A stretch of 37,078 nucleotides of DNA from Clostridium tagluense (GCF_003865095.1 NZ_BHYK01000039.1:1-37078), one strand, 5' to 3'. Positions 7,505-16,453 are shown, counted from the first letter of the stretch. The notes: generated by a model not told the origin, from the letters alone. Translations and numbers: made by a program.

Positions 7505-8311
7505 GTGATAGTATATGTAGATGTTCTTATATTAGTAAATTTTATAGTTAATCTATTCATATTGCATGTTACTGTTCAAACATTAAGAAAAAGAGTGAAT
7601 CTTATGTGGATGTGCCTATCAAGTTTTGTGGGTAGCTTATATGTTTTAACAGTTGTGTACCCAAAGCTTAGATACTTGTCATATATACCTTTTAAAATAT
7701 TAATAGTTATAGGAATGATTTTAATTGTTTTTAGAGAAAAAAATATTTTATTCATAATTAAGGCTTGTCTAATATTTGTATTATATTCAATTCTTTTAGC
7801 TGGGATGTGTTTATTTATTCAAATAAGCAATAGTAAAGAAATGTCGTTTAATATAATTATAATAAATTTTCCTTATGAAAAATTACTTCTTTCAGTAATG
7901 ATAATTTATATGTTGATATATAGGATCGTAATTTTTATAGGGGATAGAAAAAAAATATTAACTCTTATATACACTGTTGATATAATTAATAAAAGTTATA
8001 AAAAAACTATTGTAGCATTTTTAGATACAGGAAATGAGCTTCGTGAGCCTGCTACTAATTTGCCAGTATTAATTGTTGAACGGAATATGTTAAATGATGT
8101 AATACTTGAAAAAAACAATACCTATTACATTCCCTATACTGTACTAAATGGAACTAGGGGAAGCCTTGTAGGGTTTAAACCAGAGTATATTAATATTCAT
8201 ATTGATAAAAAAACCATTGAAACAAAAGATGTAATTATAGCCTTTTGCGAGGATAAATTAAGCAAAGACAACTACTACAATGCGCTTATGTCAAGGGGAA
8301 TACTTAATTAA
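7505..8311 (+). CDS. spoIIGA: Sporulation sigma-E factor-processing peptidase SpoIIGA
   Basis: Membrane-embedded aspartic protease that cleaves the pro-sequence of sigma-E in the mother cell after a signal from SpoIIR in the forespore. The start is GTG 7505, with AAAGGAGG at 7489-7496; the alternative ATG at 7481 lies upstream of that site. The 268-residue product has about five hydrophobic helices in residues 1-150, then a soluble protease domain with the catalytic motif FLDTGNEL (Asp about 174) and the following REPATNLPV. It is followed 45 bases later by its substrate gene sigE. I see no clear pair of Spo0A boxes upstream, although Spo0A control is known for the B. subtilis operon. Confidence 0.93.
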   Translation: MIVYVDVLILVNFIVNLFILHVTVQTLRKRVNLMWMCLSSFVGSLYVLTVVYPKLRYLSYIPFKILIVIGMILIVFREKNILFIIKACLIFVLYSILLAGMCLFIQISNSKEMSFNIIIINFPYEKLLLSVMIIYMLIYRIVIFIGDRKKILTLIYTVDIINKSYKKTIVAFLDTGNELREPATNLPVLIVERNMLNDVILEKNNTYYIPYTVLNGTRGSLVGFKPEYINIHIDKKTIETKDVIIAFCEDKLSKDNYYNALMSRGILN

Positions 8312-8356
8312 AAGTTCAAAATTATTATATAAAATAATAGATATAAGGAGGATATT

Positions 8357-9064
8357 ATGTTCAATTTTAAAGTAGTGTTAAACAAGTTGATTGTTAAATT
8401 CAAAGTATTTTCAAAAAATTTGTTTTATATAGGGGGGAATGATGCACTACCACCTCCTTTGACTAAGGATGAAGAGGATGAATTGGTGGTTAGATTAGAT
8501 ACCGGTGACAAAAAAGTGAGAGCCACCTTAATCGAAAGAAATTTAAGGCTAGTAGTATATATAGCAAGGAAGTTTGAAAATACAGGTGTAAATGTTGAAG
8601 ACTTAATTTCTGTAGGAACCATAGGGCTTATAAAAGCAGTTAATACCTTTGACCCTGAAAAGAAAATCAAATTAGCTACATATGCTTCAAGATGTATTGA
8701 AAATGAAATTTTAATGTATCTCAGAAGAAATAGTAAAATCAAAACAGAAATTTCTTTTTATGAACCTCTAAATGTTGATTGGGACGGTAATGAATTGTTA
8801 CTTTCTGATATTCTTGGCACTGACAACGATGTGGTCTACAATATTATTGAAGATGATGTAGATAAACAATTGCTTTGGCTTGCTATGCAACGTTTAAATT
8901 CAAGAGAAAAAGAAATTGTGCAACTAAGATTTGGCTTAAATGGAACTACAGAAAAAACACAAAAAGAAGTTGCGGACATTCTTGGAATATCACAATCTTA
9001 TATCTCAAGACTTGAAAAAAGAATTATAAAAAGATTAAAAAAAGAAATTAATAAAATGGTATAA
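8357..9064 (+). CDS. sigE: RNA polymerase sporulation sigma factor SigE
   Basis: Early mother-cell sigma factor, 235 residues. A basic, hydrophobic pro-sequence of about 27 residues ([15 protein letters not shown]...) is removed by SpoIIGA. Region 2 carries [16 protein letters not shown] and [21 protein letters not shown] with [18 protein letters not shown]; region 3 carries [11 protein letters not shown]; region 4 carries [37 protein letters not shown] (8345-8351) precedes the ATG. The pro-sequence and the spoIIGA neighbour rule out SigG and SigK. sigG, which usually follows in Clostridium, is not present. Confidence 0.96.
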   Translation: MFNFKVVLNKLIVKFKVFSKNLFYIGGNDALPPPLTKDEEDELVVRLDTGDKKVRATLIERNLRLVVYIARKFENTGVNVEDLISVGTIGLIKAVNTFDPEKKIKLATYASRCIENEILMYLRRNSKIKTEISFYEPLNVDWDGNELLLSDILGTDNDVVYNIIEDDVDKQLLWLAMQRLNSREKEIVQLRFGLNGTTEKTQKEVADILGISQSYISRLEKRIIKRLKKEINKMV

Positions 9065-9090
9065 GGTCCCTTTACGGGATCTTTTTTTTG
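9065..9090 (+). terminator. Terminator after sigE
   Basis: GGTCCC (9065-9070) and GGGATC (9076-9081) form a 6-bp stem with one G-U pair, followed by eight Ts. The spoIIGA-sigE transcript ends here. Confidence 0.8.
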
Positions 9091-9160
9091 TAATATCATT
9101 TTAATTTATACTTGAAACTTCTTACTCTTCTATGCTTTATTCTAAGAAATTAATTTTTTT

Positions 9161-9183
9161 CATTAAAAATGATATTTTTAATG
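9161..9183. promoter_or_regulatory. Perfect 10-bp palindrome upstream of the YlmC/YmxH gene
   Basis: CATTAAAAAT, GAT, ATTTTTAATG. It lies about 100 bases before the likely start at 9280, in the gap where sigG would be expected. It could be an operator or a weak hairpin; no regulator can be assigned. Confidence 0.3.
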
Positions 9184-9279
9184 GCTAATGAATATAAATA
9201 ATATAAAGTGTTAGGCATTTTTAAAAATAGACTAGTGCACGTGACTAGCGGTTTTCAAAAACTTATGGGGGGTAATAAA

Positions 9280-9540
9280 TTGGACAGCTTAATGTTTGCT
9301 ATAAATAACTTAAGACAGATGGAAATTATAGATTTAAATTCAGGGTCGAAAATGGGATATATCAAAGATTTAAAAGTCGATTGTGAAGAATATCGAATTA
9401 TCTCAATAATACTTCCAACTCAAAAATCATCTTGGTTTAATAAAAATAATAGCATTGAGATACCTTGGGAAAAAGTAAAAAAAATTGGTGTGGACGTTAT
9501 TCTTGTAGATGGTAGTGATGTAAATATGGAAAATGAATAA
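9280..9540 (+). CDS. YlmC/YmxH family PRC-barrel sporulation-associated protein
   Basis: An 86-residue protein with the family core LRQMEIIDLNSGSKMGYIKD and IPWEKVKKIGVDVILVD. The start is placed at TTG 9280 because GGGGGG (9267-9272) lies seven bases upstream and the length then matches the family; the frame is open further upstream to a GTG at 9208, but those residues are not conserved-looking. Members adopt a PRC-barrel-like beta fold and are found near sporulation genes in Firmicutes; their molecular role is unknown. A perfect 23-bp inverted repeat follows. Confidence 0.8.
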   Translation: MDSLMFAINNLRQMEIIDLNSGSKMGYIKDLKVDCEEYRIISIILPTQKSSWFNKNNSIEIPWEKVKKIGVDVILVDGSDVNMENE

Positions 9541-9565
9541 TACAGAATACAAATTTAATAAGGTA

Positions 9566-9617
9566 GCACATAAAAATAAATAACAAGTTATCCTACTTGT
9601 TATTTATTTTTATGTGC
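9566..9617. terminator. Perfect 23-bp inverted repeat, probable bidirectional terminator
   Basis: The arms at 9566-9588 and 9595-9617 are fully complementary with a six-base loop. Each arm contains an A/T-rich tract, so it can act as a terminator for the gene upstream. Confidence 0.65.
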
Positions 9618-9698
9618 CTAAAGTATTTTAATTTATAAGAAAAAGTGTATAATGTTATTATATTTGCTAACTATACAAGAAAAAGGGCGTGAAAAGCA

Positions 9699-10154
9699 TT
9701 GAAGTGTCCATATTGCAGCTGTGAAGAAAGTAAAGTAGTTGATTCTAGATCAACAGAGGATAATATTGCAACTAGAAGAAGACGCGAGTGTCTGACTTGT
9801 TTTAAACGATATACCACTTATGAAAAAGTAGATGATATACCAATTTTAGTAATAAAAAAGGATTTTAATAGAGAATATTTTGACAGAACAAAAATAATAA
9901 ATGGACTTATGAAGGCCTGTCAAAAAAGACCAGTATCAAGAATGCAAATTGAAGCCATTTGTGATGAGGTAGAAAAACAGTTAAATAATGAAATGCTTAC
10001 AGAAGTAAAATCTGATTATATCGGAGAAATCATTATGAATATACTAAAGAATGTGGATGAGGTTTCTTATGTGAGATTTGCTTCAGTTTATAGGCAATTC
10101 AAAGATATTAATACGTTTATGGAAGAAATAAGGAAATTAATGTCTAAGGAATAA
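9699..10154 (+). CDS. nrdR: Transcriptional repressor NrdR
   Basis: Represses ribonucleotide reductase genes when its ATP-cone senses dATP. The 151-residue protein has an N-terminal zinc ribbon with Cys 3, 6, 31 and 34 (CPYC, CLTC), the diagnostic VVDSRSTEDNIATRRRRECL, and an ATP-cone from about residue 49 (ILVIKKDFNREYFDRTKIINGLMKAC). The start is TTG 9699, preceded by a weak AGGGCG site. The length is normal. The 3' end overlaps its own terminator hairpin. Confidence 0.95.
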   Translation: MKCPYCSCEESKVVDSRSTEDNIATRRRRECLTCFKRYTTYEKVDDIPILVIKKDFNREYFDRTKIINGLMKACQKRPVSRMQIEAICDEVEKQLNNEMLTEVKSDYIGEIIMNILKNVDEVSYVRFASVYRQFKDINTFMEEIRKLMSKE

Positions 10155-10180
10155 AAACACCCTTAGACATTTTGTATTTT
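10141..10180 (+). terminator. Terminator overlapping the nrdR stop
   Basis: TGTCTAAGG (10141-10149) pairs with CCTTAGACA (10161-10169), followed by TTTTGTATTTT. The left arm lies inside the last codons of nrdR. Confidence 0.8.
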
Positions 10181-10229
10181 GAAAAATTAAATTTTTTACA
10201 CTCTATGTATTTATAAATGAGGTGAAGTA

Positions 10230-10955
10230 ATGAAAAATGAAACTATTAATAATCATGAATTTATAAAATTCCAGTATGAGAATGCTGTGATTTTGTTTTC
10301 TACAGCAAAAGCTGACCTAAATTTTAATAAAAATACACAGGAAGGGTTGCTAAATTTAGAAATTATTAAGAAACATTACAAGTTACAAGCTATAGGCTAT
10401 TTAAATCAAATTCATAGTGACATAATTGTAAGTTTTGATGGAAATACTAATGATGGAGATGCATTAATATCAGATAGAACTAAAACAGCTATAGGTGTGT
10501 TTACGGCAGATTGTGTTCCAGTAATTTTAGTAGACACTAAAAAAGGAGTAATAGCTGCCGTGCATAGTGGGTGGAAAGGTACAAAGGCATTAATTGTAAG
10601 TAAAACAATTGAAAGATTAGAAGAAAATTATGGCTCAAAAGCTAAGGATATTAGGGTATATATTGGTCCACATATTGGTGGTTGTTGCTATGAAGTTAGC
10701 CCGGAACTAATAGAAGCGTTTACTAGTCAAGATATTTATAGTAATATTAAAATTAGTAATAATAATAAATTGGATTTAGAAAAATGTATTTTGGCACAAC
10801 TTGTGGACAAGGGTATTAAAGAAGAAAATATTACTACTACCAACACTTGTACTGCTTGTAATAAACAATATGAATTGTATTCCTATAGAAATAGTGAAAA
10901 TAAGCAAGGTAGGATGTTTTCTTTTGTATACTTAAGGACCCAGGAGATGATTTAA
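10230..10955 (+). CDS. pgeF: Purine nucleoside phosphorylase / laccase-domain protein (YfiH/PgeF family)
   Basis: A 241-residue single-domain protein of the multicopper-polyphenol-oxidase-like (LACC1/YfiH) family. Members cleave purine nucleosides with phosphate, and E. coli PgeF has been linked to peptidoglycan editing. Metal-site motifs are present: ADCVPVILVD and AVHSGWKGT (His), GPHIGGCCYEV (Cys, His) and CTACNKQYELYSYR. GAGGTGAAGTA precedes the ATG at 10230. It sits between nrdR and phoP; the 38-base gap to phoP suggests read-through is possible. The exact substrate in this organism is not shown by sequence. Confidence 0.88.
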   Translation: MKNETINNHEFIKFQYENAVILFSTAKADLNFNKNTQEGLLNLEIIKKHYKLQAIGYLNQIHSDIIVSFDGNTNDGDALISDRTKTAIGVFTADCVPVILVDTKKGVIAAVHSGWKGTKALIVSKTIERLEENYGSKAKDIRVYIGPHIGGCCYEVSPELIEAFTSQDIYSNIKISNNNKLDLEKCILAQLVDKGIKEENITTTNTCTACNKQYELYSYRNSENKQGRMFSFVYLRTQEMI

Positions 10956-10993
10956 CTCAATAAATTAAGCAGAAAAAGTAGGGAGGGATTAGC

Positions 10994-11689
10994 ATGGCTG
11001 GAGAAAAAATATTAGTGGTGGACGATGAAGAGCATATTCAGGAGTTAATTAGGTTTAATCTTGAGAAAAGCGGATATAAGGTTATATGTGCTGGCGATGG
11101 TATAGAGGCTATAAAACTGGTTAAAGAACAATTGCCACAATTGATGTTACTAGATTTAATGTTGCCTGGAATGGATGGCTTGGATGTGTGTAAGGAAATT
11201 AGAAAAGACTCATCTATGGCAAATATGCCAATAATAATGATAACAGCTAAAGGAGAAGAAATAGACAAAATAATAGGACTTGAGTTAGGTGCAGATGATT
11301 ATATTACAAAGCCATTTTCAGTAAGGGAGCTAGTTGCGCGGATTAAAGCTATACTTAGAAGAACCAATATGCAGCTAGTTGAAAAAACTTTCAATATTGG
11401 TAATTTGGCTATTGACTTTGGTAAACACGAGGTCATTAAAAGTGAAAGTAAAATTGATTTAACCTTAAAGGAATTTGAGTTATTGGAAATCTTAATAAAA
11501 AATAAAGGTAGAGTTATGACAAGAGACTTCCTATTAGATAAAATATGGGGTTATGAATACTTAGGAGAAACAAGAACTGTAGACGTTCATATAAGACATT
11601 TAAGACAAAAAATCGAAGAGGATGATAAAAATCCAGCATATATTCAAACTATTAGGGGTATAGGATATAGATTTAATTTTGGTGATTAA
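10994..11689 (+). CDS. phoP: Response regulator PhoP (OmpR family)
   Basis: A 231-residue transcription factor for phosphate starvation. The receiver domain has the acidic pair VDDEE, the phosphorylation site LLDLMLPGMDG (Asp 54), MITAKGEE and the switch lysine in DYITKPF. The winged-helix effector (about 130-230) ends RTVDVHIRHLRQKI...IRGIGYRF. GGGAGGG precedes the ATG. phoR follows after 2 bases. The downstream pst operon with PhoP-box-like repeats identifies the pair as PhoP/PhoR and not another OmpR-type system. Confidence 0.9.
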   Translation: MAGEKILVVDDEEHIQELIRFNLEKSGYKVICAGDGIEAIKLVKEQLPQLMLLDLMLPGMDGLDVCKEIRKDSSMANMPIIMITAKGEEIDKIIGLELGADDYITKPFSVRELVARIKAILRRTNMQLVEKTFNIGNLAIDFGKHEVIKSESKIDLTLKEFELLEILIKNKGRVMTRDFLLDKIWGYEYLGETRTVDVHIRHLRQKIEEDDKNPAYIQTIRGIGYRFNFGD

Positions 11690-11691
11690 TT

Positions 11692-13395
11692 ATGAAAAAA
11701 AAATTAGTTATATATTTGCTCAGTACTGTGATTTTTATATTTGCAATAGTAACTGTTCTATTTGTATCTATTTTTAATTATGAATATCAACAAAATCTAA
11801 AAGATAAACTTGAAATAAATAATAATATGATAATTAACTTATTGAAAAGTAATAATTTAAGAGACCAAGAGAAATTTTTCGTAGAAAATTTAGCTCATTC
11901 GGAGTTAAGAGTAACCTACATAGATAAGAAAGGTAAAGTTATTTATGATTCATCTGTAAATGCAAAAACTATGGGTAATCACAATGATAGGCAAGAATTA
12001 ATAGAGGCAAGAAAAAGTGGCAGTGGATTTTCAGTGAGATATAGTTCATCTACTGAGAAGAATATGATGTATTTTGCAACTACTTTTGATGATGCTCTTA
12101 TTATTAGAAGTTCTATGCCTATTGAAATTGTAAATGGTCTAGGCAGTAAATATTTTAAGCTTTACATATTGGCCATATTATTTTGTGGGATAATGTCAAT
12201 TTGGTTTTCTCTAAAACTATCCTGTATTATAGTAAAACCTATTACAGACTTGATTTTTATTACTTCAAGAATTAGTAAGGGGGAAATCCATAGAAGAGCC
12301 AGGACATTATCAGGTGGCGAAATAGGGCAACTAGCAAAGAACTTTAATGAGATGGCAGATAAACTAGAGTTCACTTTAAATGAGGTTACAGACAAGCAAA
12401 ATAGGCTAGAGGCTATTTTGCAAAGTATGGATAGTGGAGTCATTGCTGTTGATAGGAAAAATAAAGTAATAATGATTAATCCCTATGCTAAAAAAATGTT
12501 TGGAATCACTAAAGATATTATAGGAGAAAATCTTCTAGATAATATAAGAGATTTTCAATTAGAAGATATTTTCCATCAAAGTGATGATGACTATAAAGAA
12601 ATAAAGATAGTTTGGCCACAAGAAAGAGAACTCAGAATAAAAACTGCAGACATAATAAACAGAAGTCAGCATATAGGAACTGTTGCTGTGGTTCAAGATA
12701 TTACAGAAGTAAAAAAATTAGAGAAAATGAGAACGCAGTTTGTTGCTAATGTTTCTCATGAACTTAAAACTCCTCTAACATCTATTAAAGGATTTGCTGA
12801 AACTCTAAAATATGTGGATGATGTAGACACAAAGGAAAAGTTTTTAAATATAATCAATGAAGAAGCCGAAAGATTAACTAGATTAATTACAGATATTTTA
12901 ACACTTTCACATATAGAACAACAAAAGGAAATCAAAAAAGAAAAAATAGATGTTAATAAAATTATAAGAGATGTTTACAATCTAATGAAAAACACAGCAG
13001 ATGTAAAAGGAATCCAGTTATCAATTGAGCAACACAGTATAAAAGCATTGCTAGGCGATGCTGATAGGTTTAAACAAATGTTAATTAACTTAGTAGGTAA
13101 TGCAATAAACTACTCAGAAACAGGTGATAGTATTTGCATTGGAACGGAGGTCTACGATGATAGATTCATTCTATGGGTTAAGGATACTGGCGTTGGAATA
13201 GCTAAAAAACAAATTCCACGTATTTTCGAAAGATTTTACAGAGTGGATAAGGCCCGTTCTAGATCGAATGGTGGCACAGGTCTTGGCCTTGCTATTGTTA
13301 AGCACATAGTACTTCAATTTAAAGGGAAAATATATGTTGAAAGTGAGCTTGGACTAGGTAGTAAATTCATAGTTGAAATTCCGTACAATGAATAG
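11692..13395 (+). CDS. phoR: Phosphate regulon sensor histidine kinase PhoR
   Basis: A 567-residue membrane kinase. In order: a membrane helix at residues 5-27, an extracytoplasmic sensor domain, a second helix near 155-175, HAMP (about 175-230), PAS (about 240-345, RLEAILQSMDSGVIAVD), HisKA with the phosphorylated histidine 356 in FVANVSHELKTPLTSIKGF, and HATPase_c with N box NLVGNAINYS, G1 DTGVGI and G2 GGTGLGLAIVKHI. This is the architecture of B. subtilis PhoR. It phosphorylates the adjacent response regulator; signalling is probably modulated by Pst/PhoU. Confidence 0.92.
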   Translation: MKKKLVIYLLSTVIFIFAIVTVLFVSIFNYEYQQNLKDKLEINNNMIINLLKSNNLRDQEKFFVENLAHSELRVTYIDKKGKVIYDSSVNAKTMGNHNDRQELIEARKSGSGFSVRYSSSTEKNMMYFATTFDDALIIRSSMPIEIVNGLGSKYFKLYILAILFCGIMSIWFSLKLSCIIVKPITDLIFITSRISKGEIHRRARTLSGGEIGQLAKNFNEMADKLEFTLNEVTDKQNRLEAILQSMDSGVIAVDRKNKVIMINPYAKKMFGITKDIIGENLLDNIRDFQLEDIFHQSDDDYKEIKIVWPQERELRIKTADIINRSQHIGTVAVVQDITEVKKLEKMRTQFVANVSHELKTPLTSIKGFAETLKYVDDVDTKEKFLNIINEEAERLTRLITDILTLSHIEQQKEIKKEKIDVNKIIRDVYNLMKNTADVKGIQLSIEQHSIKALLGDADRFKQMLINLVGNAINYSETGDSICIGTEVYDDRFILWVKDTGVGIAKKQIPRIFERFYRVDKARSRSNGGTGLGLAIVKHIVLQFKGKIYVESELGLGSKFIVEIPYNE

Positions 13396-13443
13396 AAATA
13401 AAACTGTACAATTATTATTGGGATAGCTTTATTTTTATTCATT
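13387..13443 (+). terminator. Terminator after phoR
   Basis: AATGAATA-g-AAATAAA around the phoR stop pairs with TTTATTTTTATTCATT at 13428-13442. The right arm supplies the T-rich tract. It isolates phoPR from the pst operon. Confidence 0.65.
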
Positions 13444-13450
13444 GTAAAGT

Positions 13451-13516
13451 TTAATTAACATTAGTTAAACTTTAATTAACTTTTTCATAATACAAAATTA
13501 ACCTTCGGGGTATAAT
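13451..13516 (+). promoter_or_regulatory. PhoP-box-like repeats and promoter of the pst operon
   Basis: TTAACA (13455), TTAAAC (13465) and TTAACT (13476) are direct repeats with a 10-11 base period, the pattern bound by PhoP dimers (TTAACA-like consensus in B. subtilis). A good -10, TATAAT, lies at 13511-13516, while no good -35 is seen 17 bases before it, as expected for an activator-dependent promoter. The transcript would start about 54 bases upstream of pstS. Confidence 0.75.
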
Positions 13517-13576
13517 ATTATAAGTGTAATGAATAGCTAATAAAGAAATTAAAATAAGTGAACGGGGGAATTATCA

Positions 13577-14467
13577 ATGAAGAAAAAAAGTTTAAAATTA
13601 ATGGTAGCTACACTAGCAGTTGTAATGACAGCAGGAATTTTCACGGGTTGTGCAGATAAAACAGCTAAAACTACACCTGAAACTAAAAACACTGAATTAT
13701 CCGGTTCAATAACTGCAGCAGGATCAACTGCACTTCAGCCTTTAGCAGAACTCGGTGCTAAAAATTTCCTGGATAAAAACCCAGGAGCAACTGTAAATGT
13801 CCAAGGTGGGGGAAGTGGTACAGGACTTAAATTAGTGTTAGAAAGTAGTGTAGAAATAGGGAATTCAGATATATATGCAAAAGATAAAGCAGGAATTGAT
13901 GCTACTGCATTAAAAGATCACAAGGTATGTGTTATAGGAATTGCAGCGGTAACAAATCCAAAAGTTAAAGTAGACTCTTTAACAAAGAAGCAATTACTAG
14001 ATATATTTACAGGAAAGATAAAAAACTGGAAAGAAGTTGGCGGAGCTGACATAGCAGTTACAGTTATAAATAGACCAGCATCTTCAGGAACTAGGGCAAC
14101 ATTTAAACAATTTGGATTAGATGGCAGGGAAGAAGTGGCAGGATTAACTTCAGATTCAAGTGGAGCTGTTAAAGGAATGATCACAAAAACAGATGGAGCA
14201 ATAAGCTACTTAGCATTATCATACTTCTCTGATGAAGCTAATAAAAAAGGCTTAAACGTATTGAAAATTGATGGTATTTCTGCAAGTGCAGAAAACATAA
14301 GCACAGATAAATATAAAATTTGGGCATATGAGCATATGTACACTAAGGGTGAACCTACAGGATTAACAAAAGCATATTTAGATTATATGATAAGTGATGA
14401 AATGAAAGCAGGAATAAAAAAACTAGGATATATCCCAATGGCAGATATGAAGGCTAAAAGAGATTAA
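13577..14467 (+). CDS. pstS: Phosphate-binding lipoprotein PstS
   Basis: A 296-residue substrate-binding protein of the high-affinity phosphate ABC transporter. The signal peptide MKKKSLKLMVATLAVVMTAG ends in the lipobox IFTGC (Cys 25 lipidated), so it is anchored on the outer face of the membrane. Phosphate-binding features include ITAAGSTALQPLAE, QGGGSGTGLK, IGNSDI and RPASSGTRATF. GGGGGAA precedes the ATG at 13577. It is first in the pst operon behind the PhoP-box promoter. A hairpin after the gene probably lowers expression of the downstream transporter genes relative to pstS. Confidence 0.95.
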   Translation: MKKKSLKLMVATLAVVMTAGIFTGCADKTAKTTPETKNTELSGSITAAGSTALQPLAELGAKNFLDKNPGATVNVQGGGSGTGLKLVLESSVEIGNSDIYAKDKAGIDATALKDHKVCVIGIAAVTNPKVKVDSLTKKQLLDIFTGKIKNWKEVGGADIAVTVINRPASSGTRATFKQFGLDGREEVAGLTSDSSGAVKGMITKTDGAISYLALSYFSDEANKKGLNVLKIDGISASAENISTDKYKIWAYEHMYTKGEPTGLTKAYLDYMISDEMKAGIKKLGYIPMADMKAKRD

Positions 14468-14478
14468 TGTTCTCAAAA

Positions 14479-14502
14479 GGCTGGGTAAAACCAGTCTTTA
14501 TT
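14479..14502 (+). terminator. Attenuating hairpin between pstS and pstC
   Basis: GGCTGG, GTAAAA, CCAGTC (14479-14496) followed by TTTATTT. The stem is only 6 bp with one G-U pair, so partial read-through into pstC is likely. Confidence 0.5.
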
Positions 14503-14546
14503 TGCATTAATTAATATCCGTCGGTGCTTATCCTATTAACGATTTT

Positions 14547-14639
14547 AGAAGGAGTTTTATACCCACCACCGAAGCTTTATTTTTTCTCGGGTAGCAAGTT
14601 CTCATTTATGGAAGATGGCGGACTTTCCTTCTGAAATGT
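14547..14639 (-). repeat. Dispersed hairpin repeat, copy B
   Basis: The reverse complement of 14621-14639 is identical over 19 bases to 4611-4629, and similarity extends to about 14600 (CCATAAATG). Outer arms AGAAGGA (14547-14553) and TCCTTCT (14626-14632) close a large hairpin, with CCCACC/GGCGG inside it. It sits in the 202-base gap between pstS and pstC, where it would be transcribed as part of the operon mRNA. Confidence 0.6.
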
Positions 14640-14669
14640 GGTTAAAATAATTTTTCGAGGTAAAATGAT

Positions 14670-15566
14670 ATGAAAAAAATATTTTTAAAACTTAAAAATG
14701 AATATCTAGGACGCGGTTTTGCAATGTTTTGTGGTGCGATTATAGTCATTCTTACCTTTTCAATCATATTATTCCTAACTACCAAGGGCCTCAGTACCTT
14801 TATAAAGCATGGATATTCAATATTTCATTTTATATTCTCAGGGGTATGGAATCCAGAGGGTAGCGGAGGATCACTATCTCCTCAATTTGGAACTTTGATA
14901 TTCATTATTGGGTCAACAGTGGTTTCTTTCCTTGCGGTGCTAGTAAGTGCACCAATAGGGGTAGCACTAGCTGTATTTATGAATGTAATTTCACCAAAAC
15001 TCGGTACAAAAGTTCTTCAACCTGCCATTGAGTTATTTGTGGGAATACCTTCCGTTGTTTATGGCTGGATAGGAGTAAGTGTATTAGTACCTATTATTAA
15101 GATTTTTTTTGGAGGAATAGGATTTAGTCTACTTGCAGGAGTACTAGTTATTAGCGTAATGATTTTACCAACGATAACAAGCATTTCTTCAGATGCTATA
15201 AAAACTATACCTAAAGATTATATAGAAGCATCCTATGGACTTGGAGCAACTAGATGGCAAACTATAATTAAAGTAATTATTCCAGCAGCTAAAAGTGGAA
15301 TATTAACAGGCATAGTCCTGGGAGTTTCAAGAGCCTTTGGAGAAGCGCTAGCAGTGCAAATGGTTATAGGAAACTCAGTTACCTTCCCTAAGGGTTTACT
15401 TGGAACCACAGCTACATTAACAAGTATACTGACTATGGACATGGCAAATACAATTTATGGCACAGCATGGAATGACGCATTATGGTCAATGGCGCTATTA
15501 TTATTATTAATATCCTTTATATTTATACTTCTAATTAGAAAACTTGGAAAAAGAGGTGATATATAA
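14670..15566 (+). CDS. pstC: Phosphate ABC transporter permease PstC
   Basis: A 298-residue inner-membrane subunit with about six helices. The first helix (residues 17-38) is followed by a hydrophilic stretch with FSGVWNPEG. The EAA loop that contacts PstB is IKTIPKDYIEASYGLGATRWQTI, followed by IPAAKSGILTGIVLGVSRAFGEALAV, typical of PstC/PstA permeases. TTCGAGGTAAAATGAT precedes the ATG. The stop overlaps the pstA start by one base (TAATG), so translation is coupled. It forms the heterodimeric phosphate channel with PstA. Confidence 0.94.
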   Translation: MKKIFLKLKNEYLGRGFAMFCGAIIVILTFSIILFLTTKGLSTFIKHGYSIFHFIFSGVWNPEGSGGSLSPQFGTLIFIIGSTVVSFLAVLVSAPIGVALAVFMNVISPKLGTKVLQPAIELFVGIPSVVYGWIGVSVLVPIIKIFFGGIGFSLLAGVLVISVMILPTITSISSDAIKTIPKDYIEASYGLGATRWQTIIKVIIPAAKSGILTGIVLGVSRAFGEALAVQMVIGNSVTFPKGLLGTTATLTSILTMDMANTIYGTAWNDALWSMALLLLLISFIFILLIRKLGKRGDI

Positions 15567-16453
15567 TGAGTTCTAAAGTTAAGGATAAAATAGCAACTAT
15601 AGTTTTATATATAATTTCTGCCTTAGTGATTCTTTTGCTTATAAGTCTTATAGGCTATATAATATATAATGGGAGACAATCATTAAATTTAAAATTTTTA
15701 TTCGGTGAACCCAAAATAGGTGAAGCAGGTGGAGGAATTGGACGTCAATTATATAATTCAATACATTTGCTCTTAGTAACCCTTATAATTACAGTACCTC
15801 TAGGGGTAGGGGCTGGAATATATTTAGCTGAGTACGCAAAAGAGGGAAAGGTATTAAATATTATAAGATTGAGTATCGAAACTATGGCTTCATTGCCTTC
15901 TATAGTAGTAGGATTATTCGGGCTATTAGTTTTTGTTAACATGACAAAATGGGGATATTCTCTTATTGCTGGAGCGCTAGCTATAACTATAATAAATTTA
16001 CCGGGTATGACTAGAGTTTGTGAAAATGCTATTAAAGCTGCCTCATTTGGTGTTAAGGAAGCCAGTTTAGGACTGGGTGCTACCAGGTGGCAGACCATTA
16101 AAAATGTTGTATTACCTTCTGCAATGCCTCAAATTCTAACAGGTATTATACTAGCAGCAGGAAGAATATTTGGAGAAGCAGCAGCCTTACTTTATACTGC
16201 TGGTATGAGTGCACCAACTTTGAACTTTACTAATATAAGCTTAACAAGTAAAGCTTCAGCTTATAGCTTATTAAGGCCCGCTGAAACTTTGTCTGTGTAT
16301 ATATGGAAGCTTAATTCTGAAGGAATGGTGCCTGATGCGGCTAAGATAGCAAACGGAGCTTCAGCAGTTTTAATAATAGCAGTGCTTATATTTAATGTAT
16401 CTGCAAGAATAATCGGAAAAAAATTATATGAATCTCACACAGGAAGTAAATAG
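15566..16453 (+). CDS. pstA: Phosphate ABC transporter permease PstA
   Basis: The 295-residue partner permease of PstC. It has about six membrane helices, IGRQLYNSIHLLLVTLIITVPLGVGAGIYLAEYA in the core, the EAA loop IKAASFGVKEASLGLGATRWQTI, and LPSAMPQILTGIILAAGRIFGEAAALLYTAG. The start ATG shares its A with the pstC stop. A 12-base gap with GGGAGGG leads to pstB. Confidence 0.94.
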   Translation: MSSKVKDKIATIVLYIISALVILLLISLIGYIIYNGRQSLNLKFLFGEPKIGEAGGGIGRQLYNSIHLLLVTLIITVPLGVGAGIYLAEYAKEGKVLNIIRLSIETMASLPSIVVGLFGLLVFVNMTKWGYSLIAGALAITIINLPGMTRVCENAIKAASFGVKEASLGLGATRWQTIKNVVLPSAMPQILTGIILAAGRIFGEAAALLYTAGMSAPTLNFTNISLTSKASAYSLLRPAETLSVYIWKLNSEGMVPDAAKIANGASAVLIIAVLIFNVSARIIGKKLYESHTGSK

